Assembly: GCA_013400975.1 (NCBI GenBank)
Contig: WBMZ01003280.1
Location: forward strand, 1-64,000
Reading direction: 5' to 3'
Length of the DNA: 64,000 bases
Origin: Atrichornis clamosus
Lineage: Eukaryota; Chordata; Aves; Passeriformes; Menuridae
Positions 38,422 through 50,189 of the stretch are shown piece after piece (position 1 is the first letter of the stretch; each line of letters opens with the position of its first letter). Under the pieces are notes generated by a model. That model made no database searches, was not told the DNA's origin, and saw only the letters and a list, made by a program, of their open reading frames with translations. The position numbers were made by a program, and so were the translations under genes.

Positions 38422-39162
38422 TTCCCTGCTTCTTCCCCTCCCTGACTGAACAGGTTCACACAAAGCATCAGAAACTTCTTTCAGCAAAACACAGTCCTTA
38501 GGGGGCTGCTCTTCGCCGGCAGATCCCAGGGAGCAGGTCCTGATTCCCACACAGAACCCCACTCTGCACTGCCCTGGACTCACCTCCCTCCTTCTGTTCC
38601 CCCAAACAGCTTCACAGCTGCACAAATTCATTGCTCTCCTTCTAGAAAACAAGCAGAACCTGCCAGGCTCAAGGGCTGCGTTCTGACCTGGCAGTTCAGG
38701 ACCAGAGAGACATTTGAACATTCCAATTTTTAGTGTAAATTTCTGCAGCAGTAGCTTTTAAGGATTAGAGAAGTTTACGGCCACTGGCGACACAGCCAGG
38801 TAACGCAGCACGCTCAGGGTACCAAGTGACCCAGGGGTCACAAGGGAATGTTCCTGTTTGCCACTGGAGATCTTCGGTTTCTGAATTTCCACCTGGACCA
38901 GGGCACAAACACCAAAACTGGGCTTTCTTTACAAGTCTAAGCAATTCTCTCTCCCACCACAGAAGAGGCTGTTTCCCCCCACAACTTCCCCCAAAATAAA
39001 AACAGAAGAGAGGATGTGTGGTAAGGGGAGAATGAGGAACAAAGGGAGGAAGAAAAAACCCCCCCCAGCACTGACAGAAATGTTCATTTACATCCAATAG
39101 CATCCAGCAACAAATCAGAAACTCTTGGCCTACCATCCAAAGAGGGTGCCCCAAAATGGTAC

Positions 39163-39213
39163 CTGCAAGAGGTCTCTCGGAAGGAGATGTTTAAATCCCA
39201 GTGGGTGTGGATC
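39163..39213 (-). CDS. SAMD11: SAMD11 internal coding exon B (51-nt, frame-neutral)
   Basis: This 51-nt exon contributes one base, 16 codons and two bases. It completes Arg with the AG left by exon A, then reads IHTHWDLNISFRETSC. The acceptor has a long pyrimidine tract ending ttgacag, and the donor is TGCAG|gtacc. The human counterpart, as I recall it, is VHTHWDVNISFREASC and is also 51 nt long, so both sequence and size support the call. Both flanking introns interrupt a codon after its second base, so skipping exon B keeps the frame and joins exon A directly to exon C, with Arg-Ser instead of Arg-(16 residues)-Ser. A 60-bp tandem array begins about 190 bp upstream. I know of no domain assigned to this peptide. 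Confidence 0.93.
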
Positions 39214-39400
39214 CTGTCAACAAACAGACAAACAGACAGAGAGTCAATGGCACAGGCTGGACCTGCATCTCCGGCCACCTCCCAGCTCTGCTCCACCTCC
39301 ACAACCCCCCAGAGCCCACCCAGCCCCAATTCCTGCCTTGTCCAGCCCCACCTCGGAGTCCTGTGGGCACAGCAGGACCCAGGAGCTGCTCAGCACTGAG

Positions 39401-39705
39401 AGACCCCTTCCTGCTGCTTCCAGACCCTCCTTTGCTGCATCCAGACCTTCCTTTGCTGCTTCCAGACCCTCTGATGCATCCAGACCCTCCTTTGCTGCAT
39501 CCAGACCCTCCTTTGCTGCTTCCAGACCCTCTGATGCATCCAGACCCTCCTTTGCTGCATCCAGATCCTCCTTTGCTGCTTCCAGACCCTCTGATGCATC
39601 CAGACCCTCCTTTGCTGCATCCAGACCCTCCTTTGCTGCTTCCAGACCCTCTGATGCATCCAGACCCTCCTTTGCTGCATCCAGATCCCTCCTGCTGCAT
39701 CCAGT
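39401..39705. repeat. Higher-order minisatellite, 60-bp period (21+21+18)
   Basis: Each 60-bp block is ccagaccctcctttgctgca(t), ccagaccctcctttgctgct(t) and ccagaccctctgatgcat. Blocks begin near 39420, 39480, 39540, 39600 and 39660 and are nearly identical, with degenerate ends. Because the period is a multiple of three, several frames stay open on both strands. The array is intronic, about 190 bp upstream of exon B, and gives a G-rich transcript (ggagggtctgga motifs). Confidence 0.96.
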
Positions 39706-41149
39706 CTCCCTGAGAGGTGCAGGGGCTGCAGGGCGTTGTCTCGACCAACAGGCCCCGTTCAGAGGAAGCAGAACGAGCTCAGCACTGACATTTTAGGAAG
39801 AAACCCCAAAAGTGTCCGCCCTGTGTTCCCTCCTCTGCAGCCGCCCCAGCTGTAAATAAATTATCGGCAATTTCCCACCTCAGAAATTCATTCTGCACGT
39901 TCTGCCACTCTGCCTGTGACAGGCGGGAGCAGCAGATTCGGGATGAACAATATCCTCAATTAAGACAGAGCAGCCAAGGGGGTTGGGGTTTTTTGATGGA
40001 TTTTCCACCCCCTCACTACCAGACAGCATCTCCAGCCACCCAGGGGGCCGAGGCAGCGCTTGACCCCCGTGGCCTGGTGTCTGCTCTGGCAGGCTGGCAG
40101 CACTGATGTCCTGCGCTCAGGGGAGGGCTGTGAGCACGGCGGTGTCCCCGTGTCACCGGGATGGATGACAGGCCCAGCCAAGGGAGCCCAGCCTGGCAGG
40201 CGGGGCTGTACCCTCACACCAACCCTGTCCCGCAGCTCCCACAGCTCCCGCAGCTCCCACAGCCTGCCAGGGAACCTGCCGCTGGTCCCCTAAGCCAGCT
40301 GCAGGTTCCCAAAACCCTGATGCCAAATGCTCCCCTGCAGATTCGGGGCAGCCCTGCAGCACCAGGGCAGGACAGGCAGCGCTGAGGCTGCAGAGCTGCA
40401 GAGCAGCCCCGTACAGCACCTGCTGGGGTCGCAGAGCCTTTGAGCTGCAGGGCTGTGAACTGGGCCAGCAAACACCAGAGCAGGGCAGCCCGTGGGCCTT
40501 CACCCGGCTTGGAGAGTCCGCTCAGGGGCTTTCCTGAACGGGTGCCCCTGCTCCCTTCCCTGCCTCTGGAATCAGCTGAAAGCAACTCTTAGCATGGGAA
40601 TCACTCCACAGCCAAGCCATGCTGCTGCTGCTGCAAGTTTTCCTACGGGGTGGCACAGCTTTTGTGCTCTCCCTGCAAGTCCGGCTCAAAAAGGGACTGG
40701 TTATTCTCAGAGGGGTTCTTTTCATTAACTCCCCCCAATACAGTTATTCTCAGAACTCTCCCTGGCAGTGCCACATGCACCTGGTTTTTCCTATTCTTCT
40801 TCCTCCTATGCACCAGTTTAGAAAATCTGTCCCAGCTTTCCATCTTCCCAACACTTTATGTGCAAAAAGAAATGGAACAGGCTCTCCCCAGCTCCTGAGC
40901 TTACAGCAGTAGCAGTTGTTCTTCAAAGTTAAAATGCGGAAAATGTTTGAAAACTTTCTGGAAACCTCATCCCAAAGGAATGGCTCAGATCCACACCGAG
41001 GCTGAACCATCTATCTGCCAAGATGGATAATTAAACACTCATATTTAGACAAATGAATAGGTGAGAATGAAATTAAATTCTCATTATCTCTTTTGGGGGG
41101 AGGAGGGAGGGATGGGGAGCAGAACCGAGTGCTCATCCCACACCACCGG

Positions 41150-41252
41150 GCCGTTATCACTATTTACATTCCTGAGGCTGATGTAGATCTTGTTTTAATG
41201 CTTTATCCATCCAATTGAAATCAAATTACTGATCATTTGCAAACTATCAGCC
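41150..41252. promoter_or_regulatory. AT-rich island, candidate conserved noncoding element
   Basis: Contains CAATTGAAATCAAATTACTG, TTATCACT and ATTTGCAAA within about 100 bp. Unlike the flanking DNA it is not GC-rich or repetitive. Confidence 0.25.
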
Positions 41253-43796
41253 GCACAAGGCTGTCCTTGGGTCGTACCAGGAGCGGTGAGCAGGAGCCAG
41301 TCCCTTACAAATTAATATCAGAAAAGGAGGGGGGAAATAAAACCCACAGTCGGGCAAGCGCAGGTGCTGCAGCTGCTGCTCCCTCCCACCTCCTCACCCG
41401 GGGACTGCAATGGCAGGGGTTGGTTTGTGCAAGGAATTAAACTGCTTCTATATGTTCATCAACCCCAAAAATATTAACAGGAAGGTCTGACGCCGTTCAA
41501 GGCACCTCTGGAGCCTGGGCTGGAACGAGAATCCAGCCCAGAAAAGCAAGTGACAGAGCTGGCAAAATAACAGAGAGCAGCTGGGATAGTTTTTTAAGTT
41601 TTTAAGTGGTTTCTTTCCTTCCCTGCCATTCATTTTTCACTCCAACGGCCCCTGCAAGATTTCAGCACCAGAGTGGCCCCACGGAAGGGGCCAGCAGTGA
41701 GTCAGGCGTGTCCCTCATGCCTTGTCACCCCCATTCCCAGCTGAGCTCCAGCTCTCTGGCCCTCCTGCTTCCTGCTGCTCCCTTCAGCTCATTCCCTGTC
41801 CAGGTGCACACTCCAGGCACATCCCATGGAGTGTGGGATCACTGGGCAGCACCCAGCTACGGGAACAGGTCACGACAGCCAGGAGAACCCAGCCAGCCCC
41901 AGCTCTTGCCCACAGCTGTCCCTTACAGCTGTCCCTTCCTTAAGTTCCTTAATTAAAAGGCCGACACTTCCTTGGGAGGGAGTCTGTCTGAACCTCTCAA
42001 TTTTCAAGCACAGGAGAAGCCACAGAGAAGAGAAAAATATTGACAAGGCTTTCCCCACATCCTCTGGTTCAGCAGCCTGCCCTGAAGGGACAGTGCTGGT
42101 GAGAGGGTGAATTGAGGATTTCTCTACAGCCAGCACAGCCCAACACCACCAGGATCTCTGGGAATTCAGGGTGCCCTGGGCCACCATCGTGCAGGGAAGC
42201 AGGGAAATCCCAGGGCTGCAGGGAAGCAGTTTGGGAAGGTGGATTTGCAGGTGAAATTCTGCTGGGTGCTTGGTCTGATGGACAGGGTTGGATCCTCTCT
42301 GCTCCCTGCCCTTCCCAGTTATCCCTGCCTCAGCTTCCACAGTCTCCCTGCATCCATGCCAGGCTGTTTTCCAGCACTCAGAAGGCTGTGCTGGAAATGA
42401 ACAGGGATTCAGGGAACCTCATCCACGAAGGCTGGAAGAACAGCCTGAGGATTGCAGCAAGGCCGAGGCTGGGGCTTGGGGCACCTGGGCTGCTCTCCAG
42501 CAGGGAACTGGAGTTGCAAGGGTCAGACACAGGGAGATAAGGAGAGCTGGAGAGCTGTCAGGTACAAGGAGATAGGGAGAGCTGCCAAGAGCCCCTGTGG
42601 GTCAAGATTCCAGTTCCTTTCGCTCTTACACTTCACCTTTTTTGCTGGTCTCAGTTCTCCTCCCTGGGCAAGAAGGGATTTCTTGTTTATTGTATTTTGT
42701 TTATTGTATTTTATCCTGCAGCATCCCTGGGAAGTGAGTGGCCACTTTCTCCCTCTCTTCCCCTCCAATCCATGTCCTCTTTAGGTCAATGACACGCTTC
42801 CCAGCACCCTGGACCCAGTCCAGCCTTGGCTTCCCATGGGGATCTTCAATATATTTATTGAGTATGGTGACTGTTATTAAGTGGTGCATGGTCCAGAGAA
42901 AAAGGGGGAAGGAGGGAGGGAAGTGGAAGGAAAAGGGAAAATAAAGGGCTGCAGAGTAAGGAAGGGCTGGCAGAAAATCAGCAGTGGGATCTGTGAAGGA
43001 AAAGTGTCACAAAGCAGCAAAATGTGTCTCCAGCCACAAGAGGGGCCCTGCCTCCCTCTTCTGGAGCCGTGGCAATTGGGAGAGGGGCTGTGGAATCCCA
43101 CCTGGAGCCTGACTCCTGCTGGGGCCCAGAGCCCTGCTCTGCCACCTCTGCCCAGCTGCACCTTCCTGGAGGAGCCCCGAGAGCTCAGCCCCGAGCCCAG
43201 GGACAGAGCAGGGGTGACAGATCCTGCCCTGAAACCCGGCTCCGTTCGCACCCATCCCGCCCGCTCCTCAGCGCCGTGCACAAGTTCCCTGATAGCCCAA
43301 AAGGGCTCCTTCAGACAGGGGCAGGTCAGAAGCTTGCCCCACTTCAAGCAGGTGTTCCAGCTTCCCTGTCATTGTTAGCCACGTATTCCCACTTTGGGGA
43401 CTTGGACAAAGCTGTTCCTAACCCGCCCTGTTAAATCTCAGATGCTGTCACTGCATTTCTCCTCCTTCCCTCCCCTCCCACACTAATGAAAGAGGTCAGT
43501 CTCTAAAATAGGAATTACATTCATGGACCCACAAGACAATGCTGGGCTTCAATCCAGCAGCATGTGAGGATCTCTGCTAAAGCTGAGCCTTCCTCCCTGG
43601 CTCCAGTGGCCTTCATCTGCCTGGAGATTCCTGGGATAACATCATGGAGATCCTCAAAGGCAGTCTGCACCTCAGGGTGGAAAAGCTCCCAGGCTGAGGT
43701 AATGCATTTATCAATGCTGGGTGGAATCCGCCTGAGTGCAAGGAATGCTTCCCAAACTATTCCAGAGCAATGGAATTTGTAGCCTCCAACTTTGAC

Positions 43797-43945
43797 TCAT
43801 TAAGGCTGGAAAAGCCCTCTAAGTTCATCCTCACTTTTACCCCAGCACTGCCTTGTTCACCACTAAACCACATCCCCAGGTGCCACATCCACACGTTGTT
43901 TGGGCACTTCCAGGGATGGGGATTCCACCACTTCTCTAATTTGGT
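43797..43945 (-). mobile_element. CR1 LINE fragment, reverse orientation
   Basis: 'aaggctggaaaagccctcta', 'ccccaggtgccacatccaca' and 'gggatggggattccaccact' match the reverse-complemented CR1 3' region in the same order as the 22588 copy, but more diverged. Confidence 0.85.
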
Positions 43946-45547
43946 GCCCAGGATAACCCAGACAGCAGTAACAAAAGACAAGACTGGCCTAACTTTTAGT
44001 TCAGCTTGCTGGGGAGAGCTGAGTTAGTGCAGTCTGAGAAAGGAAAAAGGCTTCATGAAGGCCAAGTTTCCACCTGAATTCTGCTCTATGCAGTCCCTGC
44101 ACCAGTGCAGCTCTGCCAGATTTGTTTTGACTAAAATAACTGTGCAGGTGGCACTGATACAGAAATGCCCAATACTGACACCATTCTTTTCCCCAAACAA
44201 AAAAAAATGATGTTCACAGCCAGGGAAACATCCCCAGCTGAGAGCCAGGACAACTGAACCAAACCAGGGAATTGAGGCAACACAACTGCTGCTTGTGGGC
44301 AACGCTGTAAAAGAGCAGGATTGCCAGGAAGCTGCAATTTGATAGGAAGGAAAGGATTTTCCTGTGCCATGTTGTCCCAAGGACCTTCAGAGCTGGGTGC
44401 CTGCAGCCCGTCAGCAGTGACCCTGCTTTGGAAGGACGTGGAACCAGCTGGAATGCACTGAATGCTCCCGGTCCAGTGGGACCTGCAGGTCTCTGCCCCT
44501 TCCCAGGACTGCAGGAACATGCCAAGGAAGGTTTCCTCTGCCTCACATCTCCTCTGAAGGCCAGGATGACACAGGAACTCTCTGCCAAGGCTGAGGTGAG
44601 GGACCCGCCAAGAAACTTCAGCTTCCAACTCCTGCTCCGATCCCCGGAGTCTTTTCTTCACCAGTGCCCAGCAGGAAGCATTCCCATGTGTCACCACGAG
44701 TGAAATTGGGAATAGGAGAGAGAGGAAAAGGCAGCAGTGCTCAGAGCAACAATGCAGGTGTTTCTAAGGGCAGGGGTGCAGGAGGAAAACACAGGTTTGC
44801 TCAGGCCTGGCCTGGCTTCCCAGCACAGTTTAACCTATTTCTGCCTCTCGGTGGGGGACAAAGGACCCCCAGCCCCTCGGGAGGACACAACAGGTGACTG
44901 AGGGCAGGAGCAGATGGGGCACAGGCTCTGCCCGGCCCCAGCTGTCGTGTCTGAGCTCTGTCGCCTTTGTGCTGCTGCTGCTGTCCCCAGGGCCACCCCC
45001 AGGCCACCTCCAGCCCAGTCCCTGCTGCCAGCGGCCCCGGGCCCAGAGCCAGACGCGCTGCCCAGCAGGGCTGGGCAGGAGAGGGGTCAGGCTGCTCCCC
45101 ACTCGTGGCTCTGGGGCAGCTGGACGTGCCCAGTCCTCCCCCTCTTTGGGACAGGAGGGATGGGGAACCCTTTCCAAGGGACAAAGTGCTTGGGAATGCT
45201 GGGGGTTGGAGCAGTGGGTGTCCCCCGCCTGGGCACCGAGCACTGAATTCCAAGCTCTGTTTTCCCTTATTTCTGCACTCGCAGGAATTCTGCCTGCTCC
45301 ATTTGTCCCACTATTCCAGCCTTTCCCCTCCACACTGTGTCACAGCTCCCAGCAAAAGGAAAAGGAGAACGTCTCACAAAAGCCACGAGAGCCTAACGTG
45401 GCTAGGAAGGATCCTGCTCTCCTCTAAGGACACAAAGCTTAAACAAGAGAGCCCTTCAGACAAACTGATGGAGAACCACTGGCGAGCACGTGGCAGGCTG
45501 GGGGACCACTGCCTCACAGCTACCAAACACTTTTTCTTCATTTCCTA

Positions 45548-45710
45548 ATAAACAAGGCAAAGCAATTACAGTAATTAAAGATTTAAGATAAGAGCACTTT
45601 ATATTTGGGGGGCCCAGCACATCAATTACACCGTTATCATGTTGTTCTCCCTGCTAATGAGACAATCCAGCACCGTAATTCTGCAGCATTAGATGTGTAA
45701 TTAAAGGGGG
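45548..45710. promoter_or_regulatory. AT-rich island dense in TAATT cores
   Basis: At least six (C/T)AATTA or GTAATT-type homeobox cores occur in about 160 bp, with TTATCA and AGATAAGA (GATA-like) nearby. It lies about 1.3 kb 3' of exon A in the transcript. A regulatory role is inference. Confidence 0.3.
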
Positions 45711-46974
45711 CAGGAAAAGAAGGGCAGTTTACCCAAACTGATTGGGAGGGTTCCCTCTCCTCTGTGGCTCCTGAGCACAGGCACAGCACGGATGCATTCC
45801 CCAAACACCTTGCCATTTCCAGGAGATAACCCTGGAACACGGCTCTGGGACAGCTGCAATGATAAACCCAGGCTGTAATTACAGGAGGGTTTTATGGGAA
45901 GAGCTGGTTGCTCTTTTGTCTCCCTGCTCCAAGCTCTCAGCTGCTGAATGTACCAGCATCTGTCGGAAGGTAAGGGGGAAATAGCTTATCTCCTCACAGG
46001 CAAGGAACACATAAAACATAGGAAAAGCAATTACGTGCCTTCAGTTCCCTCTCCTCTGTTTTTATAGGGCTTGTCTCAGAATCTGAGCCACGTTATGCAT
46101 CAGAGGGAGATGACAACCGAGATGAGTGGCAATGATCTGCATGGGAGGCTGAGGCACGGTGCCCTTAGGGATTTATTCTCCTGGAGCTGCAGGTTTTCTG
46201 AAATTCCTATTTTTTTTCAGATGGATGAGGGAACCCAGAATTTTGCAGCTGAGACCACACAGGAGAGCCCAGGCGAGAGTTACCAGAACCTAACTCGAGA
46301 CAATCCCTTCTCCTGTTCCTCTAACACCGCACAATTCCAGGATCGATGCACGTGGCACTGAGAAGGGCAGGATCACAACCAGCTCTGAGGTGGGCCCTCA
46401 CCTGAGTTACTCCTCCCCACTGCACCTCCATCACTTCTACCTCACTTAAGAGGCTCTCAGGGTGCTCTCTGACACTTGGAATCAGGAAAATGTAACCCCA
46501 CACCTTGCAGCTGCCCTCTTCCCAAACCCTGCTCCCCAACACTGAATTCTCCAGTTTATATTACACCAGAATTTGAGGACAAGAAGCAGAAAGCAGGATT
46601 TGGGGCCCATACCCCGCTGTGTTTCAGACAGCTGTGTGTGAGCCCACAGGTGACTTCCTGGCAATGCAATTCATTGGCCACAGAGACACAGAGCCCCGGA
46701 CAAAGAGTGAAACACAACGCATAATGTGCAAATCCAGACGCCTTTAGTGCAGGCTGTGGTGCAGGGCCACACACACCCCGCTCACCCCAAACAGAAGTAA
46801 GTAAAAAAACCCACCCAGCTGCCCTTTCTGAGCTAAAATCTGACATTTGCAGCGTAATTTCAGCCCCTGGAGGTGGCTCCCTGGGGCAGTGTTGGCTCTC
46901 AGAGGCTGCTCACCCTCTGCCCAGTTTTCCGGGTCTTTGCCCCTGCAATGCAGCACTCCCTGACAGGAAAGTAC

Positions 46975-47153
46975 CTTCTTTTCATGATACTGATGTGGAG
47001 ATCCTCCTCCTGCTTCACTTCGGGGTGCTGACCATTGCTCTTATCGCTCTCTTCACTGTCATCACTGTGTGAGAAAATGGAGGTCAGCTCCTTCTTCGGG
47101 ATCCTGGTTGGGGGCAAGGGGATGGTCCTCTTCTCTGCCAGGCGGCCCCGGTT
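46975..47153 (-). CDS. SAMD11: SAMD11 internal coding exon A (region just after the SAND-like domain)
   Basis: This 179-nt exon starts in phase 0 and leaves two bases over, giving 59 codons plus AG. The acceptor follows a strong pyrimidine tract (47154-47190 read on minus, ending ctccag) and the donor is AAG|gtactt. The peptide begins NRGRLAEKRTIPLPPTRIPKK and ends EEDLHISIMKR, with the last codon shared with the next exon. Human SAMD11, as I remember it, has NRGRLADKRT at the same place and a matching IMKRRVHTHWD junction, so the family call is firm. Visible features are a basic/proline N-terminal part, a serine/acidic patch (SHSDDSEESDKS, residues 28-39) that could be a casein kinase 2 target, and V-K-Q-E (residues 45-48), which fits the SUMO consensus and aligns with L-K-Q-E in human. 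The protein is known as a nuclear Polycomb-associated repressor. No catalytic domain is present. Confidence 0.93.
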
Positions 47154-50100
47154 CTGGAGTGGGTTGGAGTGGGAGAGGGAGAGGGGAAAAGAGAAGACAG
47201 CAAGAATTTGGTTAGGAAACTCAGACCCAAGGAGCTCCTCTCACGAGCTGTCGGTCCCTGCAGGGCTCACACTGCTCTGGTGGGGGGACAAAGGTCCTGT
47301 TCACCTTGCAGAGGCTCTTCTCTGTCTAATTCTAGTTGTGATCCAGCCATGCACTTCCAGCCTCTCCCAGCCCTTCATTCCTACCCTGCATCTCATCCAC
47401 ACCAAGGGGAAAGGAAGATGGCAGCAGAACCAGGCACCAATCTCTCTCTCCCCCCAGAATATTTCCTACCAAATATTTGCACGTTAACATTCAATTAAAC
47501 CTTTGCCAGTAGCCCAGGGAAGTCATGATCCAGGTAATCCAGAGCTGTAAAGGGATCAGTGCCTATGCCAGGCAGCAGCAGGTTCCTCTCATCCCAGTGA
47601 ACCATGCACAGAAATTCCAACCCGAGCTCCTGGGGCCACTTCCCAGTGCTGGGCGAGGTGGGTGGAGCAGGTCCTGCCTTGCACAGATTTCCCTCCTGCT
47701 CCTCCCTCAACAACTCCCTGCTGCCACCACACCAAGTCCCAGGAGGAGAATTCCCAGGAGGCCGAAGCTGCGCTTTCCTGCAGGTGGATTTGTGTGCAGA
47801 GCCTGGCACAACACGACCCTGGTCCCACCCTGCTGTCCTGTGCCAGCAGGGACAATAAAGCACAGATTCCTCTGTCCCTGCAGCCTCTGTGCTGAGCCAC
47901 GAGAAGACACCAGCCCAGTGCAGCCCAGGGTGTGCTGGGGTTTAGCTCCCACTGTGACAGCAGATATTCCAAGGACTGGGGTGTTCGGCTCCATCCGGGA
48001 TTGACCAGGGCACAACATGAGCACTTCCAGTGGAATGTGCACACTGGAGACCCAGGGCAGACTGCAGTGGCGCAGCCCCGCGGAATCTACAATTTAACAA
48101 AGAAAATCATGGAACTGGGCCGGGAACCATGGCGAGGAGCAGTGGAGCACAATTCCATGCACGTTCTGTGGACAGCGAGGAAGGTGTGTGAAACAGGCCC
48201 AGCAAAGGGAACATTTAACTCTGAAACACTGACTTCAACTTTCCAAAAAAACCTGGAAAACGCAAAAGTCCTGGGAAAGCCAGTCAGGCTCTCTGGAGGG
48301 GAGGAACACTACGTGATAGAAGAGCCCATGTTTTTTTAATTAAACAAATTAAGAACTTTCCACAAATCCAAAACAAAAACTTGTTTACCTCCGTCAGTAA
48401 ATTCCAGTTGTGGTCATTAAGGGGAGTCCTAATCGCTGTGATAATGAGCTAAATCCATCTGGAAGGCACCACCCCAAGGAGCCACTTTAGCCTTTCCCAT
48501 TCTGATGCAGCTGTCCGTGAACAGCAGACACCCAGGGAGGAGGAGAGCAGGGGGCCAAAATTGGCATAAAAATGGGGAAATGTGCATGCAAGGGAAAAAC
48601 CATGCACTTACGAACTTCTGGTGTACAAGGTGCTTTTCCCCTCCTGCCCCTCTCCTGCTCTGTGCACAGAGAATGTGCCCCAAATCCATCCTCTGCCCAA
48701 AGCCTCCTCAGGGACACAGGAAAAATCCCAAAAGCAGGGAGAGGAGCAGAGGAAGGGAAAAGCAAGGGGGGCAGCATTTGCACCAGATTTCTGTCATGCT
48801 GCAGAGCTGGGACTCTGTGTCAGCGTGAGCTTTATCACCCAATGTTTTATATATTTCTCTGAGGTTGCAATTTATCGTAACAATTAAAGGGGATGGAGAG
48901 GGAGGGGGTGCAAAGTTTCACTTCAAAACAATTGCAATTCCCTCTCTGCTGTGACTTCACAGACCAAAGAGGACGGCACTGATCAGATACTAAAAATCAC
49001 TTTATGGCCATTATGGCACCTTGGAGCAGCTCCTGGGTCTCCGTGAGAGCCCAGGGACTCGTCAGCCCCAAGCAGAGCGAGAGTGCAGCAAACAGGGGGG
49101 CACTGAGCCGACAGGAACAGCCCCCAGGAGCACAGGGCCCCTTTCCCTGCTCCTCAGGGTGATTTTCCTTTGCTTTCCTGTCAATTGTGCCCTTACGCCA
49201 AAGCTGTTCCGTGTCCACACACAGACACACGGAATACACAGATGTTACAGATGTACCTGCGTAGGTATCGCCCAACACACAGAGAGAATCTTCCCTTAAA
49301 ACACAAATTAAAAAACCATGGATGGAGAAGAGAATCTGCACCTGCAGCAATCTCTGGTCACAGATGACCTGCACTACTTTTGTAGGAAAACACTGGAACC
49401 AGGGCCATTCCTTGTAAACCCCGGAATTCCAGCCCCAGCAATGCAATTTTAAAAGTCCTGTTGTTTACTTTGTACTTTGTATTTTCACCACCAGGTTTGG
49501 GGCATTTCATTTATTTATTTATTTATTACGTTCCTCCAGAAAATTAAAATAGACTCAGCCAATCAATTTTGCCCTTTATATTCATCTATAGCCAGTTTTG
49601 AATCAATTGCACTTTCTTAATCTGTTTAGAGGAACTCACCAGTAGATACACACTGCTTTTAAATTAAGCACAAAGGTAGCCAGAAGCCTGGCCCAGAACC
49701 TGCTACAAAATCAATTGTCTTGCCATTGACTTGAAAGGGCGCCCGTCCAAGCTGCAAACAACCGAAAAACACCACTCCAAAACACCCAGAGGGATCTTCC
49801 CCATGGCCCTGGCTTTTGCTGAAGCCCTGTGCCAGCTGTGCAGAGAGAAAACAGGACGGGGATGGGCTGCACTGAGGTATCTCCAGTGTTATCAGCTATC
49901 CGTGGCACGGGCGCCAGGCAGGAGAGTCTGCACTCGGCAGGGCTACGTGCAGGAACACACCCGCACACTGCAGGACATGGGCAGGTGCATCAGGATTCAC
50001 AGACATTTGATCTCAGTCCAATCTCACATTTTAAAAGCTCATCTTCGTGTGGCAGTGTCGGCGCAGAGATCTCACCCAGCCGAGGGAGGGTGACCACGAG

Positions 50101-50189
50101 CCCTCGAAGAAGGTTGGGGTATTTTAGGTACAAAACTGCCTCCTAATTTGTGCATATTCATTGGGGTGCCTGATACAGGGGGCCTAAAA

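Larger units (their letters stand above)
24220..39162 (-). other. SAMD11: SAMD11 intron B-C (14.9 kb)
   Basis: This intron lies between the acceptor of exon C and the donor of exon B. It contains CR1 pieces at 27321-27390 and 31425-31672, a GGAT microsatellite at 27933-27990, a 23-bp duplication at 34063-34111, an interrupted AGC/AGT trinucleotide tract at 38379-38421, and AT-rich islands at 25905-26010 and 37755-37930. No additional exon is supported. Confidence 0.85.
39214..46974 (-). other. SAMD11: SAMD11 intron A-B (7.8 kb)
   Basis: This intron is defined by the donor of exon A and the acceptor of exon B. It holds the 60-bp higher-order minisatellite at 39401-39705, a reverse CR1 piece at 43797-43945, short GCAGCTCCC-type repeats near 40229-40262, and AT-rich islands with many TAATT cores at 41150-41252 and 45548-45710. 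No coding exon was recognised. Confidence 0.85.

Noticed and set aside
39125..39796. Long open frames on both strands rich in repeated 20-residue blocks
   Set aside because: They come from the 60-bp minisatellite, whose period is divisible by three. No start context, splice logic or homologue supports a protein.
47495..47605. Minus-strand frame reading HWDERNLLLPGIGTDPFTALD just upstream of exon A
   Set aside because: It looks protein-like but ends in a stop, has no evident splice link to exon A and matches nothing I recall in SAMD11. It is most likely chance.
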